NCBI GenBank assembly: GCA_013298995.1 | Contig: JAAFJW010000007.1 | Span: 1 to 42,296 of the forward strand | Direction: 5' to 3' | From: Sphingobacteriales bacterium | GTDB taxonomy: Bacteria > Bacteroidota > Bacteroidia > Sphingobacteriales > Sphingobacteriaceae | DNA length: 42,296 nucleotides | Part shown: positions 8,799 through 16,216 of the stretch, piece after piece | How the letters are laid out: each line of letters starts with the position of its first letter | How positions within the stretch are numbered: position 1 is the stretch's first letter | Position numbers and translations under genes: made by a program | Notes under the pieces: model-generated | Seen by the model: only the letters and a program-made list of their open reading frames with translations | The model's database searches: none | Told to the model about the DNA's origin: nothing

Positions 8799-11054
8799 AT
8801 GAAAAAACTATTCCCCATTATACTGCTTTTGTTTTTTTCGCTTACCGCGGATGCCTGTAAAGCTGGCCAAAAAACTTTGGTATTGGTGGCAAATGAGGCG
8901 GCTAAAACCCAAATAATTATTCCCGAAAATGCCACCATTGCCGAGCAAAAAGCAGCCCTAATTTTACAAACCTATATACAAAAAATAAGCAAGGCCAGCC
9001 TGCCCATAAATACCGAAAAAAAATGGAATAAAAATACGGCCATATTTATTGGGCGTACTGCATTGGCCGAAAATTACCATCCCACCAAAATAAAAAATGA
9101 TGGCTTTTTTATTGCCACCACCGCCAATAGTTTGGTAATATGTGGCGGTAGCGGCAAAGGCGTGGTGTATGGCGTTTACCATTTTTTAGAAAACTATTTG
9201 GGTTGCCATAAATACGCCAACGTACCTGCAAGCATAAAAACCAATAGCCAAATTAGCGTATCCTCGCCAATATGGGATTTACAAAATCCGCAATTTGTGT
9301 ACCGGCAATCGTATTACCCTGCATCGCTTGATACCGAATATATGGATTGGCATAAGCTGCAAAATTTCGAAGATTTATGGGGGCTGTGGGGGCATTCGTT
9401 TTTTAAAATCATCCCACCAAAAAAATATTTTAAAACCAACCCCAGCTATTTTGCAATGGTAAATGGGCAAAGGCAAGCCACCCAGCTATGTTTAAGCAAT
9501 GCCGAGGTTTACAAATTAACTATCCAATATTTTAAGTTGGCTATGGCCGATAAGCCCGATGCGCAATACTGGTCTATTGCGGCAAACGATGATGAAGGTT
9601 TTTGTACTTGCCCTAATTGCCAAAAAATTGATGCCCAAGAAGGAGGACCACAGGGTTCGCTAATACGGTTTGTAAATAGTGTGGCTAGGCAGTTTCCTGA
9701 TAAAATATTTACCACATTGGCATACACCTACACCGCAAAACCTCCCAAAACAAAACCCTTAAAAAATGTTTACTCAATTTTAAGTACCATTGATGCTTAC
9801 CGAAGCAACCCATTACCTACCGAAACCAGTGCCGCCACTTTCGGTAAAAATCTAAATAGCTGGTCGGCTTTAACATCAAATATTTTTGTATGGGATTATA
9901 GCACCCAGTTTACCAATTATTTATGCCCTTTCCCTAATTACGATAACGCAAAACCCAATTTATTTTTTTTGGCTGGTGCCGATGTTAAAGGCGTATTTGT
10001 ACAGGGTAGTGGCTATACATATAGCGATATGGCCGAGTATAACAGCTACTTACAAGCCAAATTATTATGGAACCCAAATGCCGATATTGTACAAATAAAA
10101 CAAGATTTTTTAAACGGCTATTACGGTAAAGCAGCACCATATATTGATAATTATTTAAGCCTACTAAAGCAAAACCTACATACAAAAAAAATAAATTTAG
10201 ATATTTACGGCAACCCGATAAACAATTATGCCAATTATTTATCACCACAAAATATAGATGAATACGCTCAACTATTAGATAAAGCCGAAGCAGCGGTTGA
10301 AACCCAAGCCAATATTTTACAGCGTGTAGCAAATGTACGTTTAGGATTAGATTTTGTGGTTTTACAACAATCAAAATTTTTTGGTTCTGAAAAATTTGGT
10401 TACCAAATAAAAGATGAAGAAAGCCAAAATGTTACCATAAACCCCAAGTGGCCAGCAAAAGTTAAAAAATTTGTTGCCCAATGTAAACTAGCCGGCGTTA
10501 CCGAACTAGCCGAAGGCGGCCAAAGCCCCGAAGCCTACCAAGCCGAGTGGGAACTTATTTTTACAAAACCATTTATACCCAACAAAGCTTTAAACGCCAG
10601 CATAAAATTAACCTACCCTTTTACACCCGATTTTGCTGCAAAAAAAGAAAAAACCTTGGTTGATAATGTTAACGGCTATTTAGATTTTAGTTATAATTGG
10701 CTGTTTTTTTATAACACCAATTTGGTAGCAACCATTGACTTGAATTCACCAAAAAAATTTAACCAAGTACAAACCCAGTTTTTATTGGATCCAAGGCATT
10801 ATATTTTTTTACCCACACAAGTAGTTTTAGAAACTTCAATAGATGGTATAAATTTTAAAACCCAAGGCATACAAAGCCTTGCCCCTACCGATGAAGATTA
10901 TACTGCCAGCATAAAAAAAGTAGGTTTTAATTTCCCCAATTTTACAGCAAGGTACATACGGTTAACGGCTGTATGCCCCAGCCAGTTGCCACAATGGCGT
11001 ATAAATAGCCGTAAAAAACCAGCTATTTGTTGTGATGAGATAAGTGTGTGGTAA
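8799..11054 (+). CDS. Exported DUF4838 / GH67-N-like protein, possible polysaccharide-processing enzyme
   Basis: The 751-residue protein starts with a signal peptide (MKKLFPIILLLFFSLTADAC); C20 sits in a poor lipobox, so lipoprotein or soluble export are both possible. Residues about 30-150 resemble the N-terminal domain of alpha-glucuronidases (GH67), including the GGSGKGVVYGVYHFLENYLG segment. The central DUF4838 region contains C269, C271 and C274 in FCTCPNCQ and an FVWDYSTQF segment typical of that family. The last 140 residues look like a discoidin-type (F5/8) sugar-binding module. It follows the YaiO gene by 11 bases and is the last gene of the run. A hydrolase or modifying enzyme acting on the exported polymer is plausible; no catalytic activity is known to me for DUF4838 itself. 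Confidence 0.75.
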   Translation: MKKLFPIILLLFFSLTADACKAGQKTLVLVANEAAKTQIIIPENATIAEQKAALILQTYIQKISKASLPINTEKKWNKNTAIFIGRTALAENYHPTKIKNDGFFIATTANSLVICGGSGKGVVYGVYHFLENYLGCHKYANVPASIKTNSQISVSSPIWDLQNPQFVYRQSYYPASLDTEYMDWHKLQNFEDLWGLWGHSFFKIIPPKKYFKTNPSYFAMVNGQRQATQLCLSNAEVYKLTIQYFKLAMADKPDAQYWSIAANDDEGFCTCPNCQKIDAQEGGPQGSLIRFVNSVARQFPDKIFTTLAYTYTAKPPKTKPLKNVYSILSTIDAYRSNPLPTETSAATFGKNLNSWSALTSNIFVWDYSTQFTNYLCPFPNYDNAKPNLFFLAGADVKGVFVQGSGYTYSDMAEYNSYLQAKLLWNPNADIVQIKQDFLNGYYGKAAPYIDNYLSLLKQNLHTKKINLDIYGNPINNYANYLSPQNIDEYAQLLDKAEAAVETQANILQRVANVRLGLDFVVLQQSKFFGSEKFGYQIKDEESQNVTINPKWPAKVKKFVAQCKLAGVTELAEGGQSPEAYQAEWELIFTKPFIPNKALNASIKLTYPFTPDFAAKKEKTLVDNVNGYLDFSYNWLFFYNTNLVATIDLNSPKKFNQVQTQFLLDPRHYIFLPTQVVLETSIDGINFKTQGIQSLAPTDEDYTASIKKVGFNFPNFTARYIRLTAVCPSQLPQWRINSRKKPAICCDEISVW

Positions 11055-11098
11055 AATAATAGCAGGCCTTATTGTTATTTGCAACAAATAGCTGGTTT
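11016..11098. terminator. Perfect 17-bp inverted repeat across the DUF4838 stop codon, between convergent operons
   Basis: AAACCAGCTATTTGTTG (11016-11032) is exactly mirrored by CAACAAATAGCTGGTTT (11082-11098). The left arm is inside the last codons of the DUF4838 gene, the stop codon lies in the 49-base loop, and the hybrid-kinase gene ends at 11165 on the other strand. The position suits a bidirectional transcription barrier or an mRNA 3'-end stabiliser. There is no long U-run after the stem, so it is not a standard intrinsic terminator. Confidence 0.45.
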
Positions 11099-11164
11099 AT
11101 TGGCTGTAAAATATATTGTATTACACAGCCAAGTATGCTTTTTATATACTTTATTTACAGATAA

Positions 11165-12691
11165 TTAAATATTCATTTTACGTAAATTCTCAACAAATAT
11201 TTTTTCTATTGCTATAAGTAAATCTTGTTTTAAAAAAGGTTTGCTTACATAACCACTTATACCTGCAAGCGTGTATTTTTCAATTTCAGCGGCATTGGCA
11301 GTTATAGCTATTATAGGTATATTACTAATGGTTGGGTTGGGGTGTGTTTTTATTTTCCGACTCGCCTCAAAGCCATTCATTTCTGGCATTTCTATGTCCA
11401 TTAAAATCAAATCGAAATATTTTTGCTTTACTATTTCCAATACCTCCACCCCGTTTTTTGCAGTTTCTATTGTTAAATTAGGGTACTCTTTCAACATTTT
11501 TTTTATTAGCGTAATGTTTACTTCATTATCATCGGCAATTAAAATTTGTAAACAGGTTTCGGTTAAGGGTATTTTTTGATTGATGGATGGATTTTCTACA
11601 ATGCCATTTGCTGTTTGCATAGGGATAGATACTTGTACACAGGTGCCTTGTTTTACCCCTGATAAAATTTGCATTTTACCATTCATGTTTTCAACCAGTT
11701 TTGTTACAATTGAAAGCCCCAAGCCCGAGCCTTCGATATCTGTTTGATGGAATTTTGTAAAACTGTTGATACTATTTTGTTTAGCATCTGGGAAACCTAT
11801 ACCTGTATCGGTAATGCTAAAATTAAATTCAACCGAGTTTTCATTTATGGTTTTACTTGTAATATTTAAACTAACACTTCCTTCGTTGGTAAATTTGAAA
11901 GCATTATCCAGCAAATTGATAAATATTTGCAATATCCTTGTTTTATCGCAAACTAAAAATGGAGGTATATTTTGTTGTATAACGGGGTTAAACAGCAAGT
12001 TTTTGGATGCCAAAATAGGCGTGTATATTTTTTGAATATGATTTATTAAATCGTAAACCGAAAAAGTGTTATAATTTATTTTTAATTCACCCGCTTCAAT
12101 TTTTGATAAATCTAGCAAATCATCAATTAATGATTTAATATGGTTACCACTTTTTCTGATTGTGTTTATTAAATCTTTTTGTTCGTTATTTAGCGGGGTT
12201 TTATCCAAAATTTCTAAAAAGCCTAGCACTGCGCCTAGGGGTGTTTTTAGGTCGTGGCTTATATTTGCAAGAAACTTGTTTTTAAATTTTTTTTCGCTAA
12301 TGTGTTGTTTTTCTTTTAGTAATTGTGTTTCTAGGGCAATAATACTGTCGTTTCTTCGCTGCACAATGGTTTGTAAATAATCGCAATTTTCGGTAAAATC
12401 ATAAAAAATAAGGTATGGATTTAAGGCATCGCTTCCCGAAAAAAATACGATATTGTAATTTCCCTTTACCCCGTTAATTTCCAAGTTTACACAGTGAAAA
12501 ACATGTTCTTTATTTTTATCGGGTAAAAGGTGGTTTATGGTTTCAAAAAATGGATGTAAATTACTTATTTGTGTGCCCTTGTTTGTTTCAAATAAGTAGT
12601 TATCAGTTTCGGTTATACGTCCATCGTGGCCAATTACTATAATTTGGCATTTACTGTTAATATATTTTTCTTTTAAAAACTCGGTTATCAT
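11165..12691 (-). CDS. Hybrid sensor histidine kinase with C-terminal receiver
   Basis: The 508-residue protein has a PAS-like N-terminal region (about 10-105), a helical linker, an HisKA domain with H146 in FLANISHDLKTPL, an HATPase domain (N263 in LLDNAFKF, DTGIGF at 295-300, GSGLGL at 321-326), and a receiver (about 382-500) with D432 in LILMDIEMPEMNG. No membrane segment is present, so it senses a cytoplasmic cue or a protein partner. Its ATG overlaps the stop of the small-GTPase gene by 4 bases, which implies coupled translation. A natural model is that the GTPase or the longin-like protein controls the kinase. There is no DNA-binding output domain, so a further phosphotransfer partner elsewhere is expected. 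Confidence 0.92.
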   Translation of the reverse strand: MITEFLKEKYINSKCQIIVIGHDGRITETDNYLFETNKGTQISNLHPFFETINHLLPDKNKEHVFHCVNLEINGVKGNYNIVFFSGSDALNPYLIFYDFTENCDYLQTIVQRRNDSIIALETQLLKEKQHISEKKFKNKFLANISHDLKTPLGAVLGFLEILDKTPLNNEQKDLINTIRKSGNHIKSLIDDLLDLSKIEAGELKINYNTFSVYDLINHIQKIYTPILASKNLLFNPVIQQNIPPFLVCDKTRILQIFINLLDNAFKFTNEGSVSLNITSKTINENSVEFNFSITDTGIGFPDAKQNSINSFTKFHQTDIEGSGLGLSIVTKLVENMNGKMQILSGVKQGTCVQVSIPMQTANGIVENPSINQKIPLTETCLQILIADDNEVNITLIKKMLKEYPNLTIETAKNGVEVLEIVKQKYFDLILMDIEMPEMNGFEASRKIKTHPNPTISNIPIIAITANAAEIEKYTLAGISGYVSKPFLKQDLLIAIEKIFVENLRKMNI

Positions 12692-13176
12692 TTTATCAAG
12701 TTTTTTGCTAGGTCATTAAAAATGAGTTCTACATTTTCTCCTGTTTTTGCACTCGAAAAATAATCAATTTTTAATTTATTGTTTTCTGCAATTTTTATGA
12801 AGGTGTTTTTTTCTATAAGGTCTATTTTATTTGCTACGGTAAGTAAATTTATTTTTGGATAATGGGTTTCTATATAATTTATTTCATCCGATAAATTAAT
12901 ATAAGTTGATTCTCTGGTGGCATCAAAAACATAAATAAAGCCTGATGTACCTAGTAAAAAACTTGGGCGTAATTTTTGCATATCTTCTTTGCCCTCAATA
13001 TCCCAAATTATTAAAGTTATTTCATCGTTATTTATCTGCACTGTTTTTTTTACAATATGCACCCCTACGGTTACCAAATAATCATCCGAAAAACTGTTTT
13101 TAACAAACCGTCTAATTAGCGATGATTTACCCACACCAAAATGACCTACTAAAACAATTTTTTTTAAGCTAAGCAT
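12688..13176 (-). CDS. Ras/Rab-like small GTPase
   Basis: The 162-residue protein is a single small G domain close in layout to eukaryotic Rab and to the prokaryotic Ras-like families (MglA and relatives). Motifs: P-loop GHFGVGKS (11-18), switch I Thr T36 in VTVGV, switch II WDIEGKE (58-64), NKID (116-119) and SSAK (141-144). The residue equivalent to the catalytic Gln of Ras is Lys (K63), so intrinsic GTP hydrolysis is probably slow and dependent on a partner. Its start overlaps the end of the longin-like gene by 8 bases and its end overlaps the kinase start by 4. There is no lipid-attachment motif. Family is certain, physiological role unknown. Confidence 0.93.
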   Translation of the reverse strand: MLSLKKIVLVGHFGVGKSSLIRRFVKNSFSDDYLVTVGVHIVKKTVQINNDEITLIIWDIEGKEDMQKLRPSFLLGTSGFIYVFDATRESTYINLSDEINYIETHYPKINLLTVANKIDLIEKNTFIKIAENNKLKIDYFSSAKTGENVELIFNDLAKNLIK

Positions 13177-13978
13177 TTATAAAATATTCTTTTAATTTTT
13201 GTTCAATATATTGTTTATTTCCGATATTTTTTTTGATGTGTTTATTTGCAAAATCAAATAAATCGTTTTCTACCCTGTTTTTAAAAACAGCATCAAACTT
13301 ACCCGATATTACTGCTGATATGTAATAGGTTGGGAAATTTTGAAGGTATATTTTATATAATTCGTACTCTATTAATTCTAAATTTTGGTCGCCTTTTATA
13401 AAAGCATCTTCTACAAAACTTTTTATGGCGGTTAGCATTCCTGCCAGCAAATCTTCATCTATAGTATCGGTATTAGAGTATCGGGCAATTATAAGTCCCG
13501 AGCCTTTTTCGATAATAAACAGTTGTAAAATTTTTGATTTTGCCATATCGGCCAATACAAAATCTATTTCGCTTACGCCGCTAAAAAACGACATTATCTT
13601 TCTGTACCAATATTTGAATGAAAGTTTTTGATTTATTTGGGCATTAATATTATCCGAAAGCGTTTTCATCTCGCTTTGGATATATTTTTTAATCATTTTA
13701 CCCAACAATGGAAATAAAATATTTACTACCTCATCTTGCGAATTTTTTATTTGCTCGGATAGTGCCTCGGTAATTGTTGGGCCTAGTTTTACTGGTATTT
13801 CTTCAACAAAGCTGGTTAGTTTGCGGCTAATTATTGGCTCAACTTTTTGTGATAGCTTTTCATCAATATTAACAGTATCGGTAAGGGTATCTACTTTTTC
13901 TAAAATTTTGTTAGCAAAGTTTCGGTCTTCGTCTAACAGAAGATCCCTTAATAAGGTTAATTTTTCGGCATCAGTCAT
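13169..13978 (-). CDS. Longin/roadblock-like GTPase-partner protein
   Basis: The 269-residue protein has a helical N-terminal half (about 1-130) with a segment around VEPIISRKLTSFVEE and ILFPLLGKMIKKYI, and a C-terminal alpha/beta domain (about 148-265). That domain has a strand-turn-strand ILQLFIIEKGSGLIIARYS, a helix LLAGMLTAIKSFVEDAF and a later strand FPTYYISAVISG, the signature I associate with roadblock/longin folds and with a family of N-terminal domains in some OmpA-like proteins of other phyla. Roadblock/longin proteins are the usual partners or activators of Ras-like GTPases (MglB for MglA). The gene overlaps the GTPase gene by 8 bases. A role as GTPase regulator or effector is therefore likely but inferred. 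Confidence 0.65.
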   Translation of the reverse strand: MTDAEKLTLLRDLLLDEDRNFANKILEKVDTLTDTVNIDEKLSQKVEPIISRKLTSFVEEIPVKLGPTITEALSEQIKNSQDEVVNILFPLLGKMIKKYIQSEMKTLSDNINAQINQKLSFKYWYRKIMSFFSGVSEIDFVLADMAKSKILQLFIIEKGSGLIIARYSNTDTIDEDLLAGMLTAIKSFVEDAFIKGDQNLELIEYELYKIYLQNFPTYYISAVISGKFDAVFKNRVENDLFDFANKHIKKNIGNKQYIEQKLKEYFINA

Positions 13979-13987
13979 TTTAAAGGT

Positions 13988-14386
13988 TTAGTAATCCTTT
14001 AAAATATTTTCGCCCATGTTAACCAATAATTCGCCCAAAGTTTTTCTATCTACTTTTTTGTGGGTTAACGTGGCAACGCTATCATTCGTTTTCGAATCCA
14101 GTTCGGTAATTCTGATATTCAAATCAGTTTCCAAATTATCAATCGTTTGCGATAGTTCTTTGTTTACTAATGCAATGTAATTTTCTAAATCCTCTTTTTT
14201 CTTATCTATTTCGTCTCTTAAAGTTTGAAAATCGCTATCAATTTGTTGGATATTTTCTCCAAAAATAAGATTTTTTATTGCTTCAATCCTCGAGGCTGAT
14301 TCTGGATGGTTAGCAGCCGTACTTGCTTCAATATTAGTTTCTATTGGTAAGGCACTTTCGTTATCTTTTTGTTGATTTTTAGACAT
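13988..14386 (-). CDS. Coiled-coil protein of the small-GTPase operon
   Basis: The 132-residue protein has a polar, probably disordered N-terminus (1-30), a helix with AIKNLIFGENIQQIDSDF, a long coiled coil (about 45-105) of alternating hydrophobic heptads, and a short C-terminal segment RKTLGELLVNMGENILKDY. It is the first gene of the minus-strand signalling operon, 9 bases upstream of the longin-like gene. The LFGENIQ start and the LGELL end look family-specific rather than random, and I associate this type of protein with small-GTPase/longin neighbourhoods in other bacteria, from memory only. A structural or oligomerising subunit of the complex is the simplest guess; no enzymatic motif is present. 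Confidence 0.65.
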   Translation of the reverse strand: MSKNQQKDNESALPIETNIEASTAANHPESASRIEAIKNLIFGENIQQIDSDFQTLRDEIDKKKEDLENYIALVNKELSQTIDNLETDLNIRITELDSKTNDSVATLTHKKVDRKTLGELLVNMGENILKDY

Positions 14387-14410
14387 TTAATTATTATTAT
14401 TTTTTTTTAC

Positions 14411-14418
14411 CAAAAATA
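14411..14418 (-). promoter_or_regulatory. Weak candidate -7 box for the GTPase operon
   Basis: Read on the minus strand this is TATTTTTG, which fits the Bacteroidota TAnnTTTG consensus, about 25 bases before the coiled-coil gene start at 14386. The expected TTG box about 20 bases upstream is not well matched, and the surroundings are A/T-rich, so a chance match is quite possible. Confidence 0.3.
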
Positions 14419-14468
14419 AAAAAAAATTAATGTTATAACATGTTTATTGTTATTTATTTAAGTAAAAA

Positions 14469-14488
14469 ATGTAATATTTTTGTTACAT
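14469..14488. promoter_or_regulatory. Small palindrome ATGTAA-N8-TTACAT upstream of the GTPase operon
   Basis: ATGTAA (14469-14474) and TTACAT (14483-14488) form a symmetric site in the 185-base gap between the GTPase operon start and the end of the acidic-protein gene. It could be an operator or a weak hairpin. Its half-sites and spacing are compatible with a dimeric regulator, but no regulator gene is adjacent. Confidence 0.25.
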
Positions 14489-14571
14489 AGAATGTGTTTT
14501 TAATTTTGGTGTGCCATCTTATTGCAGTAAGTGCATTTAATGAGGGTATTTTTTCAAAATAAAAAAAAATC

Positions 14572-15324
14572 TTATTCCTCTTCATCCTCACCTTCTCTTC
14601 CCCAGTATTCATCTTTCCAATTGTCCATCCTATTCATTGCCTCCATCTCATCTATAACTCCTGTATTAACTAGTATTTCTAAACAAGACATAGCGGTATT
14701 TTGGTCATCAGTTTCATCAATTATCGTGTTTAGTTTTTCTATTAATTGTTTATCAAGTTCGCTTTCGCTTAGGTCGTAATAATTTGCTAAAGCTTCTAAA
14801 GCTGCGTACTGTTCTTTGTTCCCTTTACTTTCTATAGACTTTAAAAGCAAGGCTCTAGCGTCTTTAATCACATAGTAATCAAGTAACTCTGAAATGGTTT
14901 TTAGTGCGTTTGAGCGGCGTTCGTCACAACTTTTGGTTTCTTCATTTTTTAAGTTTAATACTTGAATACTTAACTCCAAAATTAATAATAATATTTTTTT
15001 GTGCTTATTGGAGTAATCTTCACCCAGTAATAGTTCTTCATTTTCATCAACTTCAAAATCACTTAGTATGATAAAATTAAATGGTAAATCGATTATAGTT
15101 TTCCAAAAATCATCTTCTATATGCCTTATAATTCTGTTTCTAGTTTTAGCCATTAGCAAAATTTTATCACATAGTTTAACCATATCAGTGTACTCAACAT
15201 TGTAATAGTCTATACAGTTTAAGTCCATGCACAAGCTTTTATGCACATTTTTACCTGCTTTTTTCTCGATAATTAAATCAACAATCGAGCATATTTCTTC
15301 AATAGTTTTAAAATTATGTTTCAT
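14572..15324 (-). CDS. Uncharacterised acidic helical protein
   Basis: I do not recognise this 250-residue protein. It looks cytosolic and mostly helical, with no signal peptide or membrane segment. The middle and C-terminal parts (about 130-225) resemble a short run of HEAT/ARM-like helix pairs, including KEQYAALEALANYYDLSESE and TAMSCLEILVNTGVIDEMEA. The C-terminus is very acidic and ends in GREGEDEEE. Two Cys (32 and 37) flank a short asparagine-containing segment without a clear metal motif. It lies 19 bases downstream of the DMT permease gene and may be read with it. Possible roles include an adaptor or an immunity-type protein, but nothing in the sequence proves either. Confidence 0.6.
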   Translation of the reverse strand: MKHNFKTIEEICSIVDLIIEKKAGKNVHKSLCMDLNCIDYYNVEYTDMVKLCDKILLMAKTRNRIIRHIEDDFWKTIIDLPFNFIILSDFEVDENEELLLGEDYSNKHKKILLLILELSIQVLNLKNEETKSCDERRSNALKTISELLDYYVIKDARALLLKSIESKGNKEQYAALEALANYYDLSESELDKQLIEKLNTIIDETDDQNTAMSCLEILVNTGVIDEMEAMNRMDNWKDEYWGREGEDEEE

Positions 15325-15343
15325 GATTTTTGTTTTTTATAAG

Positions 15344-16213
15344 CTAAGCCATCTTTCGTTTTAAAACTGGGTAAGTAAATATGGCGGTAAAAATAATTAA
15401 TGCGCCTACATAAAATTGGTTGCTCATATGTTCGGTTTTACCAAAAAATAGTAAGGCCATAATTATAGCGTAAACGGGCTCTAAATTAGTGATTAATACC
15501 ACCCTAAAGGCCGATAAATGTTGCATCACCATAACGCCATATACATACGCTACCGATGTACACACAGTACCCAAAATAAACAAGTAAACTACATCGCTTA
15601 CAGGCAAATAAAGGTTTTGGTGTGTGCCGTTTTTAAATAACAGGTAAACCGAAACGCCTAAAAAAGCACCTACAAGTTCGTAAAAACTTATCACAATAGC
15701 ACTGCGGTTTTTTATTTGTTTGCCATTAATAATGGTGAATAAACTGGCCATTAAAGCACTGCTTAATCCCATTAAAATACCTTTGGTATATTGGCTTTCG
15801 AACTGGAATATAAGGTAAATGCCTAAAATAATTACCAAGCCTATAAGCACTTCGAGTTTCGAAATTTTTACACGGTTAAAAACAGGTTCTAATATGGAGG
15901 TAAATAAGGTTAATGATGATAAACAAACCATTGTTATTGATATGTTTGAGGCTTTTATAGCACCAAAAAAAAGTATCCAGTGCAAGCCCAGTAGTAGCCC
16001 TATGCCTAGCAGTTTAAGTATAGGCATAAAATCCGCCTTGAGCGAAATATTTTTTATTTTACAAAATATAGCCAACGATACGGCTGCAATAAGTACCCTA
16101 TACCACACCAGTTGGTATTCGTTTACACTTATTACTGCACCCAAAACACCTGTAAAACCCCATACCATTACCGTAATATGAAGCGTAATGATGCTTTTTT
16201 TTAAACTGCTCAT
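15344..16213 (-). CDS. EamA/DMT-family permease
   Basis: The 289-residue protein has ten predicted membrane helices arranged as two EamA repeats, ending in a basic tail (LKRKMA). Segments such as ILKLLGIGLLLGLHWILFFGA and the second-repeat VVLITNLEPVYAIIMALLFF with the conserved Glu-Pro are typical of drug/metabolite transporters of the RhaT/EamA class. These carry small metabolites or amino acids across the inner membrane, often outward; the substrate cannot be predicted. It starts 3 bases after the LptG-like gene stop, so the two are translationally close. Confidence 0.88.
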   Translation of the reverse strand: MSSLKKSIITLHITVMVWGFTGVLGAVISVNEYQLVWYRVLIAAVSLAIFCKIKNISLKADFMPILKLLGIGLLLGLHWILFFGAIKASNISITMVCLSSLTLFTSILEPVFNRVKISKLEVLIGLVIILGIYLIFQFESQYTKGILMGLSSALMASLFTIINGKQIKNRSAIVISFYELVGAFLGVSVYLLFKNGTHQNLYLPVSDVVYLFILGTVCTSVAYVYGVMVMQHLSAFRVVLITNLEPVYAIIMALLFFGKTEHMSNQFYVGALIIFTAIFTYPVLKRKMA

Positions 16214-16216
16214 ATT

